From Pelagovum sp. HNIBRBA483 (lineage in GTDB: Bacteria > Pseudomonadota > Alphaproteobacteria > Rhodobacterales > Rhodobacteraceae), in contig NZ_CP162412.1 of the NCBI RefSeq assembly GCF_040931995.1, forward strand, positions 2,170,001-2,234,000: a DNA stretch of 64,000 nt. The letters are read 5' to 3'. The notes under the pieces are model-generated. The model saw only the letters and a list, made by a program, of their open reading frames with translations. It did no database searches and was not told where the DNA came from. A program made the position numbers and the translations under genes. Of this stretch, positions 55,461 through 64,000 are shown piece by piece (the stretch's first letter is position 1; every line of letters begins with the position of its first letter).

Positions 55461-57071
55461 GATAATGCCCGTCCGCACGCCATAATCCGCCGCGATCTCG
55501 TAATCGGGGTCGTCGTCGCTATCGACCATCAAATGCCCCGCTTTGGTCAGCAGGCGGTGACAATCACGGCTCAGGTGGCGCAGCATGATCCGCTTACCCG
55601 CTTCCTCGTATTTCGTGGCCAGCGCCTCAACGGCCTGTAACGCGGATTGATCCACCACGCGGCTCGCCGCAAAATCGACGATCACAGTGTCGGGGTCGTT
55701 TTCGATATCGAAAATCTCGGCAAACCCGTCCGTCGAGCCAAAGAACAGCGGCCCTTGGATTTCGTAGACTTTCGCGCCTTCTTCGGTGTTAGAAGGCCGC
55801 GTGATCGCATGAATGCGCTTGGCATTATTCCACGCATAGGCCAGCGCCGAAACGATGACCCCGACGATAACCGCCGTCGCCAGATCGGTCGCCACGGTCA
55901 CAACGGTCACCAGCACCGTCACAAATGCATCCGTCAGCGGCACTTTGGCGAGGATCTTCAGCGAGTTCCACGCAAACGTCCCGATCACCACCATGAACAT
56001 CACGCCCACCAGCGCCGCGAGCGGGATCTGTTCGATCAGCGGCGCGGCAAACAGGATGAAGATCAGCAAGAACAACGCCGCGGCAATACCGGCCACGCGG
56101 GTCCGGCCACCGGATTTGACGTTAATCATCGACTGGCCGATCATCGCGCAGCCGCCCATCCCGCCGAAAAAGCCCGTTACAGTGTTGGCAACGCCTTGCG
56201 CCATGCATTCCTGACTGGCGCCGCCACGCCGTCCCGTCAGATCGCCCACAAGGTTCAGCGTCAGCAGGCTTTCGATCAGGCCGATGGCTGCAAGGATTAG
56301 CGCATAGGGTAGGATGATCTCGAAGGTTTCAAAATTCAGCGGCACCATCGGCACATGGAACGCCGGCAGCCCGCCCTCGATCGAAGCCATATCGCCCACG
56401 CGCGGCACATCCAGCCCGAAGCCGATCACCACGGCCGCCACAATGCCGATCCCCGCCAGCGGCGCAGGAATGATCGTCGTTATCTTCGGCATGCCCCAGA
56501 TGATCACCATCGTCAGCACCACCAGCGCCAGCATCATGTAAAGCGGCATGCCAGACAGCCACTCCCCGCCAGACATCCCGTGGCCTGAGGCTTCCGCCGT
56601 GCCGGGCACTTGGAATTGCGTCAACTGTGCAAGGAAAATCACAATCGCCAGCCCGTTCACAAAGCCCAGCATCACCGGATGCGGCACCAGCCGGATAAAC
56701 TTGCCCCAATGCATCGCACCAACGATGATCTGGATAATCCCCATCAGCACAACGGTCGCAAAGAGGTACTCAACCCCATGCTGCGCCACGAGGCTCACCA
56801 TGACGACCGCCAAAGCGCCCGTCGCGCCCGAGATCATCCCCGGTCGCCCACCGATCAGCGCGGTGATCAGCCCCACGATGAAAGCTGCATACAGCCCTAC
56901 CAGCGGATGCACACCCGCGACAAAGGCAAAGGCCACCGCCTCCGGCACCAGCGCAAGCGCGACGGTCAGGCCCGAAAGCAGTTCGATCCGCAGCCGCGAG
57001 GCCGTGAAATCATCCGGTTCGGGGGCAAATGACATTCGGTCGGCAAGAGCCAACAGTGACGGCTTCGTCAT
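55449..57071 (-). CDS. SulP family anion transporter with STAS domain
   Basis: This 540-residue transporter has about 12-14 hydrophobic segments (about 25-430; ALALVPEAVAFAFVAGVHPLVGLY is the SulP helix 1-2 signature, GPMISGATGA-like motif at about 78) and a C-terminal STAS domain (about 435-530; DFAASRVVDQSALQAVEAL). It moves sulfate, bicarbonate or another anion across the inner membrane. Members related to cyanobacterial BicA carry bicarbonate; I cannot decide here. The 147 bases upstream are shared with the divergent mtnP. Confidence 0.9.
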   Translation of the reverse strand: MTKPSLLALADRMSFAPEPDDFTASRLRIELLSGLTVALALVPEAVAFAFVAGVHPLVGLYAAFIVGLITALIGGRPGMISGATGALAVVMVSLVAQHGVEYLFATVVLMGIIQIIVGAMHWGKFIRLVPHPVMLGFVNGLAIVIFLAQLTQFQVPGTAEASGHGMSGGEWLSGMPLYMMLALVVLTMVIIWGMPKITTIIPAPLAGIGIVAAVVIGFGLDVPRVGDMASIEGGLPAFHVPMVPLNFETFEIILPYALILAAIGLIESLLTLNLVGDLTGRRGGASQECMAQGVANTVTGFFGGMGGCAMIGQSMINVKSGGRTRVAGIAAALFLLIFILFAAPLIEQIPLAALVGVMFMVVIGTFAWNSLKILAKVPLTDAFVTVLVTVVTVATDLATAVIVGVIVSALAYAWNNAKRIHAITRPSNTEEGAKVYEIQGPLFFGSTDGFAEIFDIENDPDTVIVDFAASRVVDQSALQAVEALATKYEEAGKRIMLRHLSRDCHRLLTKAGHLMVDSDDDPDYEIAADYGVRTGIIGGH

Positions 57072-57218
57072 GGATCAAGGTCCGTTCTATGGGAATTTCC
57101 CTGCCCCCTACCCCGCCACGGGCGTGATGTCACCCCCTCCCCCTTAAAAACTGCCCACCACCTTGCCACGCGAGCGCGGCTCTGCTTCTCTGCGATGCAG
57201 GGCTTGAGAGGGGCATCC

Positions 57219-58094
57219 ATGAAAGCAAAGCTTGGCATCATCGGCGGTTCGGGGCTCTACGCGCTCGACGCCCTTTCAGGGGCCGAATGGCGCATCGTTG
57301 ACAGCCCGTGGGGCACACCTTCCGATGCGCTTCTGTGTGGCGAAGTCGCGGGCGTGGAGGTCGTGTTCCTCCCCCGCCACGGGCGCGGCCACCGGCTCAG
57401 CCCCGATGCCATCCCCTACCGCGCCAATATCGACGCGATGAAGCGGCTCGGCGTGACCGATCTGGTTTCCGTCTCCGCCTGTGGCTCGTTCCGCGAGGAC
57501 ATGGCACCGGGTCATATCGTGCTGCCTGACCAGTTCATCGACCGCACCTTTCAGCGCCCACCCAGCTTCTTTGGTACCGGCTGCGTCGCGCATGTGAGCC
57601 TCGCCCATCCCACTTGTGCGCGGCTGGGTGATCTGTGCGAGGCCACCGCCCGCGATCTCGGCGCGGCCGTCCACCGCAATGGCACCTATCTGGCGATGGA
57701 AGGCCCGCAGTTTTCCACCCGCGCCGAAAGCCGCCTTTATCGCGAGGTCTGGGGCGCGGACATCATCGGCATGACCAACATGCCCGAGGCCCGCCTCGCC
57801 CGCGAGGCCGAGCTGTGCTACACCACCATCGCTATGGTCACTGATTATGACTGCTGGCATCCCGATCACGGCGCGGTCGATGTCAGCGAGGTGATCGCCA
57901 CCCTCACCGCCAATGTCGCAACCGCCCGCGACCTCGTCGCCCGCCTGCCGTCGGGCCTCACCGCGCGGCCATCACCCTGCCCCTGTGGCTGCGACCGCGC
58001 CCTCGATCACGCGATCATGACCACGCCCGACACCCGCGACCCCGCCCTCCTTGCCAAGCTTGATGCTGTCGCGGGGCGAGTTCTCAGCAATTAA
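57219..58094 (+). CDS. mtnP: S-methyl-5'-thioadenosine phosphorylase
   Basis: This 291-residue enzyme splits methylthioadenosine into adenine and methylthioribose-1-phosphate. Motifs include LGIIGGSGLYAL at the N-terminus, LPRHGRGH, NYRANIDA-like YRANIDAMKRLG, MEGPQFSTRAES and the specificity segment MTNMPEARLAREAELCY. The start at 57219 follows GAGGGG; 57195 is an in-frame alternative without a good site. The adenine it releases is salvaged by apt, which lies downstream but is separated from it here by the foreign gene at 58112. Confidence 0.95.
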   Translation: MKAKLGIIGGSGLYALDALSGAEWRIVDSPWGTPSDALLCGEVAGVEVVFLPRHGRGHRLSPDAIPYRANIDAMKRLGVTDLVSVSACGSFREDMAPGHIVLPDQFIDRTFQRPPSFFGTGCVAHVSLAHPTCARLGDLCEATARDLGAAVHRNGTYLAMEGPQFSTRAESRLYREVWGADIIGMTNMPEARLAREAELCYTTIAMVTDYDCWHPDHGAVDVSEVIATLTANVATARDLVARLPSGLTARPSPCPCGCDRALDHAIMTTPDTRDPALLAKLDAVAGRVLSN

Positions 58095-58111
58095 CAGCCA
58101 TTGAGAAGATT

Positions 58112-59287
58112 ATGAAATTTCAACAAGGATCGACTGGTTCACTTAACAAATTTGAGAAAAGAATTGCAAAACGCCTACTGAACGACGGCTTAAATAGCCA
58201 AGACGTCCACGCGCGAATACTTTTTGGACGGAAAACTAGTGTAAATTTTGCACGAGTGACGTCAGTCAAAGCTGACCTACAGCAATTATCGGCAACAGAC
58301 GAAGAGCTTGAAGATTTTTTGCTTTTTAAGCGAATGCATGACCCAAGCACCGGCCTAAACCCGTTTCAAGATGAACGACTTGTCAGGTCCCGAGAGGCGA
58401 TGAAACTCGCCGTTGGCGTATTTAACAACCCTTCAATCCTATTTCGAACCCAAGCGTTTACTGTCCTGTCGGTAATCGCTTGGACTTATGCCGTCCTTGA
58501 GTACGCCCATCGGAAAGGCCTTCCAACAGAACGAAGAGACGGAAAGGCGATCTCCCTTTCTGATTTCTTGGGGCTGCCAGAATGCCCACTTTCCGACGGT
58601 GTATCCAACAACCTTAAGTCTGTTATACGTCTAAGAGATTTAGTTGAGCACCGCCTTCTATCAGCAGAAGATCCAAAATGGATTTCGCTATTCCAGTCGT
58701 GCTGCCTGAATTACGAAAAATTCATCACTGAACAATTCGGAAAATCTGTTTCGCTAGCTGAAGATTTGAGTTTCTCTCTACAATTTTCCGGCCTATCTCT
58801 CGACCAAGCAACAAATATGGTTCGCGCAGGGCTATCAAACGAGGTCCAAGCAATCAACCGAGAGCTGTTTGATCATATGACAGATGCTCAGCGGTCTGAT
58901 CAGGAGTTTCAATTTTCGGTTATTTTTACAACTATTGCTGCTTCAAAATCTAAAGCTGCTTTTCAGTTTTTGTCAGCTGACTCCCCCGAGGGGAAGGAGA
59001 TTTCGCAAGTATTGGTGAAACATAAACCATCGGCCGAGACTCACCCTTTTCGAGTGAAGGATGTGGTCGCAGCCGTTAAAAAAAGGACGGGAAAGAACTT
59101 CAACACCACCAAACATACCACTGCATGGAAAGAGAATGAAGTTCGTCCGGATGGAAACTCTGCATCACCAGAAAAAACAAAAACGGACTATTGTTTCTAC
59201 AATCCAACATTCAGAGAATACTCGTATAGTCAAATGTGGATCGACTTTTTAGTGAACAATCTGAATGAAAACGGGATCGATGAATAG
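58112..59287 (+). CDS. AT-rich foreign gene: HTH plus DUF3644/HEPN-like protein, candidate defence RNase
   Basis: This 391-residue protein is unlike its neighbours in base use: two sampled 60-base lines have 22 and 23 G+C, against 45 of 60 in a line of mtnP. The N-terminal part (about 12-60; [34 protein letters not shown]) looks like a helix-turn-helix. The middle (about 92-185; [34 protein letters not shown]) resembles DUF3644. At 175-180 it has RDLVEH, an R-x4-H motif like that of HEPN ribonucleases. The C-terminus (311-391; [25 protein letters not shown]) looks like a further module. It starts 17 bases after mtnP and ends two bases before the apt ATG. Family and function are tentative. Confidence 0.6.
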   Translation: MKFQQGSTGSLNKFEKRIAKRLLNDGLNSQDVHARILFGRKTSVNFARVTSVKADLQQLSATDEELEDFLLFKRMHDPSTGLNPFQDERLVRSREAMKLAVGVFNNPSILFRTQAFTVLSVIAWTYAVLEYAHRKGLPTERRDGKAISLSDFLGLPECPLSDGVSNNLKSVIRLRDLVEHRLLSAEDPKWISLFQSCCLNYEKFITEQFGKSVSLAEDLSFSLQFSGLSLDQATNMVRAGLSNEVQAINRELFDHMTDAQRSDQEFQFSVIFTTIAASKSKAAFQFLSADSPEGKEISQVLVKHKPSAETHPFRVKDVVAAVKKRTGKNFNTTKHTTAWKENEVRPDGNSASPEKTKTDYCFYNPTFREYSYSQMWIDFLVNNLNENGIDE

Positions 59288-59289
59288 CT

Positions 59290-59820
59290 ATGCCCACCGT
59301 CAAAAACTTCATCCGCACCATCCCCGATTTCCCCAAGCCCGGCATCCAGTTCCGCGATGTCACCACCCTCTTCAACGATGCCCAAGGCTTCCGCATGGCG
59401 GTCGATCAGCTTCTGCATCCCTATGCTGGGGCGCAAATTGACAAGGTTGCAGGGCTGGAAGCACGCGGCTTCATCCTCGGCGGCGCTGTCGCGCATCAGC
59501 TGGGCAAGGGCTTTGTCCCGATCCGCAAGAAGGGCAAGCTCCCTGGCAAAACAATCGAGCAAGCCTACCAGCTCGAATATGGCGAAGCGGTGATGGAACT
59601 GCATGATGATGCCCTCCAACCCGGCGAACGGGTGCTCTTGGTGGACGATCTCCTCGCCACCGGCGGCACGGCGGAGGCAGGCATCCGCCTAATCGAAAAG
59701 CTCGGCGCCGAAGTGATCGCCTGCGCCTTTGTGATCGACCTGCCCGATCTGCGCGGCAGAGCCCTGTTGGAAAAGCTTGGCGTTCCGGTCCACGCGCTTT
59801 GCGCCTTCGAGGGCGATTAA
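59290..59820 (+). CDS. apt: Adenine phosphoribosyltransferase
   Basis: This 176-residue enzyme makes AMP from adenine and PRPP. It begins [25 protein letters not shown], and the PRPP-binding loop [14 protein letters not shown] is at about 115-128. The length is typical. The ATG lies two bases after the stop of the AT-rich gene and has only a weak GGGA upstream inside that gene, so its translation now probably depends on coupling to the insert. It completes the MTA/adenine salvage begun by mtnP. Confidence 0.95.
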   Translation: MPTVKNFIRTIPDFPKPGIQFRDVTTLFNDAQGFRMAVDQLLHPYAGAQIDKVAGLEARGFILGGAVAHQLGKGFVPIRKKGKLPGKTIEQAYQLEYGEAVMELHDDALQPGERVLLVDDLLATGGTAEAGIRLIEKLGAEVIACAFVIDLPDLRGRALLEKLGVPVHALCAFEGD

Positions 59821-59860
59821 CGCCCCTCAACAAGCGAAGCACAATTAGCCAACCAACGCC

Positions 59861-61276
59861 CTACCCCGCCCGCAGTACCGCGCCGGGATTGAGGATGCCT
59901 TTCGGATCGAGCGCATCTTTGATCGCCCGCATCATCGCCAGCTTCACCGGATCGCCATAGCGCTCCAGATCAGCGACCTTCAGCCGCCCGATCCCGTGTT
60001 CAGCACTCACCGAGCCTTCCATCGCGCGAACCAGATCATGCACACAGCGCTTCACGTCACCGCGCAAGCTCTCGTAATCCGCGCGGGTTTTGCCCTCGGC
60101 AGGGAACACATTGTAATGCAGGTTCCCGTCCCCGAGATGCCCAAAGCAATTGATCCGAAAATCCGCGATATCCCGCAGCTTCGGCCCCGCCACCTCGATA
60201 AATTCGGGGATTCGCGAAAGCGGCAGGGAAATATCATGCGAGCTGACAGACCCGATCCGCCGGTTCGCCTCGGGGATCGTCTCACGGATCGCCCAAAGGT
60301 CCGCCCGCTGCGCCTCATTTTGTGCGATCACCCCGTCATAGGCCAGATCAGCCTCAACCGCCGCCTCAAAAAGCCGCTCCAGCGCTGCTTCCGGCTCCAA
60401 GCCTTCCGGCAGGCCCACGTCGATCAGCACGCCCCATTCGGGCATCGGCTCCAGCGGCCAGCGCATGTCAAAACCCGCCTCGCGCAAGAAATCGAACCCC
60501 TGCCGGTGCATCATCTCAAAGGCAGATATCCCCTCGCCAATCAGCTTCCCCGCCAAAGCGAGCAGTTCAAGCGCCGCCTGCGGGCTGGATATGGCGAAGA
60601 ACGCAGTCCCTTCCCGCGCCGGCACCGGCATCAGCTTCAACGCCGCAGCGGTGATGATCCCGAGCGTCCCCTCGGAGCCGATCATCAGATCGCGCAGGTC
60701 ATAGCCGGTATTATCCTTCCGCAGCCGCGTCAGCCCGTGCCAGATCGCGCCATCGGCGGTCACCACCTCCAGCCCAAGGCACTGCGCCCGCGCGCTGCCA
60801 TAGCGCAAGACATTCAGCCCGCCCGCATTAGTCGCCAGCAATCCGCCGATCCGCGCTGACCCTTCCGAGGCCAGCGACAGCGGAAACAGCCGCTCAACCC
60901 CCTGTGCCACCGCCTGAATATCGGCCAGAATACAGCCTGCCTCAGCAACGAGTACATTCTCGTCGGCCCGCACATCGCGAATGCGGTTCATGCGTTCCAG
61001 CGAAAGGATCACCGGCGCGGCACCACCTTCCTGCATCTGCCCACCGACAAGGCCCGTACCGCCGCCGTAAGGCACAATCCCGACACCAGCTTCCGCACAG
61101 GCCCTCACGACAGTCGCCACTTCCTCAACAGAGGCAGGCGCAATCACCCGCCCCGATCCCTGAAAGCGGCCACGCGGTTCGGTCAGGTAGCTATCGGTTG
61201 TTTCACGCACTGCGCCCGCGCCCAAACGCTGCGCAAGCGCGTGGATAAATCCGTCCGTAACCGCATTCAGGGTCAT
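59861..61276 (-). CDS. FAD-binding oxidoreductase, D-lactate dehydrogenase/glycolate oxidase GlcD type
   Basis: This 471-residue flavoenzyme has an N-terminal PCMH-type FAD domain (about 35-220; VPYGGGTGLVGGQ, SEGSARIGGLLATNAGG, DLMIGSEGTLGIITAA) and a C-terminal FAD-oxidase domain (HLGDGNLHYN, GSVSAEHGIGRLK, DPKGILNPG). It oxidises a D-2-hydroxy acid such as D-lactate or 2-hydroxyglutarate. The start at 61276 has AAAGGTGG upstream. It converges on apt; no terminator hairpin is evident in the 40-base gap. Confidence 0.9.
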   Translation of the reverse strand: MTLNAVTDGFIHALAQRLGAGAVRETTDSYLTEPRGRFQGSGRVIAPASVEEVATVVRACAEAGVGIVPYGGGTGLVGGQMQEGGAAPVILSLERMNRIRDVRADENVLVAEAGCILADIQAVAQGVERLFPLSLASEGSARIGGLLATNAGGLNVLRYGSARAQCLGLEVVTADGAIWHGLTRLRKDNTGYDLRDLMIGSEGTLGIITAAALKLMPVPAREGTAFFAISSPQAALELLALAGKLIGEGISAFEMMHRQGFDFLREAGFDMRWPLEPMPEWGVLIDVGLPEGLEPEAALERLFEAAVEADLAYDGVIAQNEAQRADLWAIRETIPEANRRIGSVSSHDISLPLSRIPEFIEVAGPKLRDIADFRINCFGHLGDGNLHYNVFPAEGKTRADYESLRGDVKRCVHDLVRAMEGSVSAEHGIGRLKVADLERYGDPVKLAMMRAIKDALDPKGILNPGAVLRAG

Positions 61277-61322
61277 CGCGCCACCTTTCGAAACTCCGCG
61301 CCCAAACGTAAACGTCGCGCCG

Positions 61323-61907
61323 TTAGCCCGCGTCTGTCCGCCCACGCCGATCGCTGCGCAAATTGGCATAGAGCACATGGTTCCGCCAGCGCCCATTGAT
61401 CTGCAAATAGCTCTGCGCCACGCCTTCGTATTTGTAGCCGCAGCTTTCCAGCAAGCCACGCGATGCGGCATTTTCCGGCAGGCATCCGGCCTCAAGACGG
61501 CTGAGGTCCATCACGGTGAACGCATAATGCACCAGCGCCTTCAGCGCCTCTCGCATATAGCCGTGGCGGGCATAGCGCTCGCCGATCCAATAGCCCGTGG
61601 TGCCAGCCTGTGCGGGGCCACGGCGGATATTGTCGAGCGTCAGCGCGCCGACCAAGCGCTCGCCCTCGCGCTCGAACAGGAACAACGGCACCGCAGCCCC
61701 GTTGGCAATCGACCGCTGCGCCCAGTACACGCGATTGGTGAACCCCTTGCGCGACAGATGATCGCTCGCCCATGTCGGCTCCCACGGCGTAAGGAATTCG
61801 CGGCTCTCACTGCGCAGGTTGGCCCATTGCCGGTGATCGCCATGCTGCGGCGGGCGCATAACAAGACGCTCCGTCTCGATCTGTATCTTCGGCCGCCGCC
61901 CCAGCAT
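61323..61907 (-). CDS. GNAT family N-acetyltransferase, RimJ/RimL type
   Basis: This 194-residue acetyltransferase has IETERLVMRPPQHGDHRQWANLR at the N-terminus, the acetyl-CoA motif region YWIGERYARHGYMREALKALV and a C-terminal NAASRGLLESCGYKYEG. RimJ/RimL-type enzymes acetylate protein N-termini such as ribosomal proteins. Its ATG overlaps the M16 protease stop by one base (TAATG), so it is the third gene of a thrC-protease-GNAT unit. Confidence 0.9.
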   Translation of the reverse strand: MLGRRPKIQIETERLVMRPPQHGDHRQWANLRSESREFLTPWEPTWASDHLSRKGFTNRVYWAQRSIANGAAVPLFLFEREGERLVGALTLDNIRRGPAQAGTTGYWIGERYARHGYMREALKALVHYAFTVMDLSRLEAGCLPENAASRGLLESCGYKYEGVAQSYLQINGRWRNHVLYANLRSDRRGRTDAG

Positions 61908-63172
61908 TACGCTGCAAACCTGTCCCGCAAATCGCCGAGGCTGGGGGCATCGCCAGCAGGCCCGTAAAGCGCCATCGAGGTGCCGCAGCTCCCCGCCATG
62001 CGTGCGCCAAAGGCCCGCGTATCGGCCAGCGTCACGGCGTCGATCCGTTCGACTGTCTCTTCAATCGAACTCACCCTCCCGAAAACCTGCAACATCCGCA
62101 CAAGGCGTTCGGCGCGGTTCGACGGGCTTTCCAATCCCATCAGCATCCCTGCCTTGATCTGCGCCCGCGCGCGGGCCAGCTCGGCCTCGCTCATATCGTC
62201 AGCGGCGCGCTTCATTTCGTCCACCGTCACCTCGGCCAACTCGCGGATCAGCCCGCCCGATGTGCCCGCATAGACGGTCATCATGCCGGTATCCTCATAG
62301 GCGCCAGCTTGCGCAAAAATCGTGTAGCACAGCCCGCGCCGCTCCCGCGCTTCCTGAAACAGCCGTGATGACATCCCCCCGCCCAGAGCCGTCGCATATA
62401 TCTGCGCGGTATAAATCGCCGGATCGTAGAAATCCGGCCCCTCGAAGGCCAGCGCCATATGCACCTGCTCCAGCGCCTTGTCCTCGCGGTACTCACCACC
62501 TGTCCAGCGGGCAGGCACCAAGCCATGCGCCTTCGGGCGTGGCTTCAAATGGCCGAAGATTGCCTCCGCCTGTTTCATGATCGCGTTATGATCCACCGCA
62601 CCCGCCGCGGCCAGTACCATCTGCTCCGGCCCGTAATGTTCGGCCACGAAGCCAGCCAGATCATCACGGCCAAAGCTGCGCACCCGCTCGGCGGGGCCAA
62701 GGATCGTGCGGCCAATCGGCTGATCGGCATAAGACACTTCCTGCAACCAGTCGAAAATGATGTCGTCAGGCGTATCGAGCGCCTGCCCGATCTCCTGCAA
62801 GATCACCCCGCGCTCCACCTCGATCTCCGCCGGATCAAAGACAGGGTTCAGCAAGATATCCCCGATCAGGTCCAGCCCGAGCGGTATGTCCTGCTGCAAA
62901 ACCCGCGCGTAATAGGCGGTCATCTCGCGGCTGGTATAGGCGTTGATATAGCCGCCCACATCCTCGATTTCCTCGGCGATCTGGAGCGCGCTGCGCCGCG
63001 CCGTTCCCTTGAACGCCATATGCTCAAGGAAATGCGCAATGCCGTTCTGCTCAACCCGCTCATGGCGGCCACCCGCCATCACCCACACGCCGATAGAGGC
63101 CGATTGCAGCCCCGGCATATGTTCGGTGACGACCCTCAATCCATTGGGTAACGTATCAAACCGGACGCTCAA
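61907..63172 (-). CDS. M16 family zinc metallopeptidase (pitrilysin/processing protease-like)
   Basis: This 421-residue protease has the inverted zinc motif HFLEH (47-51), with further Glu ligand candidates at 119 and 126 (EVERGVILQEI). The N-terminal catalytic half and the inactive second half (about 180-400; SRLFQEARERRGLCYTIFA) are of the mitochondrial processing peptidase beta type. The start codon is TTG, overlapping the thrC stop as TTGA. No signal peptide is apparent. It is co-transcribed with thrC and the GNAT gene. Confidence 0.93.
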   Translation of the reverse strand: MSVRFDTLPNGLRVVTEHMPGLQSASIGVWVMAGGRHERVEQNGIAHFLEHMAFKGTARRSALQIAEEIEDVGGYINAYTSREMTAYYARVLQQDIPLGLDLIGDILLNPVFDPAEIEVERGVILQEIGQALDTPDDIIFDWLQEVSYADQPIGRTILGPAERVRSFGRDDLAGFVAEHYGPEQMVLAAAGAVDHNAIMKQAEAIFGHLKPRPKAHGLVPARWTGGEYREDKALEQVHMALAFEGPDFYDPAIYTAQIYATALGGGMSSRLFQEARERRGLCYTIFAQAGAYEDTGMMTVYAGTSGGLIRELAEVTVDEMKRAADDMSEAELARARAQIKAGMLMGLESPSNRAERLVRMLQVFGRVSSIEETVERIDAVTLADTRAFGARMAGSCGTSMALYGPAGDAPSLGDLRDRFAA

Positions 63173-64000
63173 TTCTGCACCTTTTCGGCTATCCGTGCGC
63201 GGATGATGGATTGCAGCGACGCAAGATCATTCGCCACCCGCGTCACCCGTTCTTCACGCTCGAACAGGTCCGCCATGCGCGGCGGCAGCGCCGGATGCAC
63301 GCCCGTCGCCGCTTCCACTGCGGCGGGGAATTTCGCCGGATGCGCGGTCGCCAGCGTGATCATCGGCACGTCGGAGAGATGCGCCTCCGCCACCTTCACG
63401 CCCACCGCCGAATGCGGGCAGAGGATTTCGCCGGTCACATCCCGCTGCGCAGTGATCGTGGCGCTGGTTTCCTCTTCCGAGGCACGGCCACTGTCAAAAT
63501 GGCCCTTGAGCCACTCGAACGCACCCTGACTGATTGCAAAGCCGCCCTTATCTTTCAGGTCGGCCATTTGTTCAGCCACGACCTTGCCGTCACGCCCGTA
63601 GGCATCAAAAAGCGCGCGCTCGAAATTCGACGACACCTGAATATCCATCGACGGGCTGATAGACGGGGTCACGCCCTCTTTCGTCTGGGTGCCGGTTCCC
63701 ATCGTGCGGTGCAGAATGTCGTTCTGGTTTGTCGCAATCACCAGCCGCTCGACAGGCAGCCCCATCATCTTGGCAATATAGCCCGCGAAAATGTCACCGA
63801 AATTGCCAGTCGGCACAGTAAAGCTCACCTTGCGGTGCGGCGCGCCAAGGCTCACAGCCGAGCTGAAGTAATACACCACCTGCGCCAGCACACGGCCCCA
63901 GTTGATTGAGTTCACCCCCGCCAGCGCCACTTCATCGCGGAATTGGAAATCGTTGAACATATCCTTCAACGCCGCTTGGCAGTCGTCAAAGTCACCATCA
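63169..64000 (-). CDS. thrC: Threonine synthase, C-terminal part (5' end outside window)
   Basis: About 277 codons are visible and the frame stays open to the window edge. Threonine synthase converts O-phosphohomoserine to threonine with PLP; the PLP lysine lies in the missing N-terminal half. Visible family motifs are FTVPTGNFGDIFAGYIAKMMGLP, IATNQNDIL, SPSMDIQVSSNFER and HPAKFP near the end. The gene overlaps the M16 protease start by four bases. Together with lysC earlier in the window it represents the aspartate-family pathway. Confidence 0.96.
   Translation of the reverse strand, partial: DGDFDDCQAALKDMFNDFQFRDEVALAGVNSINWGRVLAQVVYYFSSAVSLGAPHRKVSFTVPTGNFGDIFAGYIAKMMGLPVERLVIATNQNDILHRTMGTGTQTKEGVTPSISPSMDIQVSSNFERALFDAYGRDGKVVAEQMADLKDKGGFAISQGAFEWLKGHFDSGRASEEETSATITAQRDVTGEILCPHSAVGVKVAEAHLSDVPMITLATAHPAKFPAAVEAATGVHPALPPRMADLFEREERVTRVANDLASLQSIIRARIAEKVQN

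Noticed and set aside
58095-58111. Target-site duplication or terminal repeats flanking the AT-rich gene
   Set aside because: I compared the two junctions by eye and found no convincing direct or inverted repeat, so the mode of insertion stays open.

Overview
The window reads as a stretch of chromosome from an alphaproteobacterium, most likely of the Rhodobacterales/Roseobacter group. It is GC-rich and densely packed, with frequent ATGA or TAATG stop/start overlaps. Several neighbourhoods are typical of that group: a carnitine cluster with a GlxA/CdhR-type regulator, an Lrp-type regulator divergent from putA, metR divergent from metF, and rpiA-gor-hflK-hflC-DUF2065-degP. I see no phage, insertion sequence, CRISPR array or rRNA. 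One tRNA (Leu, UAA) was found. No gap without a gene exceeds about 300 bases.

Layout. 1-6.7 kb: the 3' part of valS, two PLP aminotransferases, an MsbA-like ABC exporter and ygfZ. 6.7-11 kb: L-carnitine catabolism (SDR, fused carnitine dehydrogenase/thioesterase, BKACE-type cleavage enzyme) with its divergent activator. 11-16.6 kb: aldo/keto reductase, MFS transporter, metG, metY. 16.7-22.6 kb: tRNA-Leu, a lipoprotein, putR/putA, a rhomboid protease. 22.6-31 kb: an orphan Flp-like pilin, an IMPase, a membrane GGDEF protein with a decayed EAL domain, metR/metF, and a very long proline-rich membrane protein. 31-36.6 kb: a Kef-type antiporter, cobT/cobS, an FG-GAP protein, a ferredoxin and a peptidoglycan-binding lipoprotein. 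36.6-42.7 kb: a leftward envelope-stress and redox block (rpiA, gor, hflK, hflC, DUF2065, degP). 42.9-49.7 kb: GST, sdaA, twin EamA transporters, thiamine pyrophosphokinase and a large acidic low-complexity protein. 49.8-58.1 kb: lysC, ptsP, EcsC, GNAT, flavin reductase, SulP, mtnP. 58.1-64 kb: an AT-rich foreign gene, apt, an FAD oxidoreductase, GNAT, an M16 protease and the 3' part of thrC.

Methionine and sulfur metabolism recurs through the window (metG, metY, metR, metF, mtnP, apt), although the genes lie in separate transcription units. Carnitine catabolism would yield glycine betaine, a methyl-group and osmolyte source. Together with putA, sdaA and the transporters this fits a marine heterotroph living on amino acids and quaternary amines.

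The most unusual item is the 391-residue gene at 58112-59287. It is strikingly AT-rich and sits exactly between mtnP and apt, genes of the same methylthioadenosine/adenine salvage route. It encodes an apparent N-terminal helix-turn-helix, a central DUF3644/HEPN-like part with an R-x4-H motif, and a conserved-looking C-terminal module. It is the best candidate here for an undescribed, possibly defence-related, RNase-type system.
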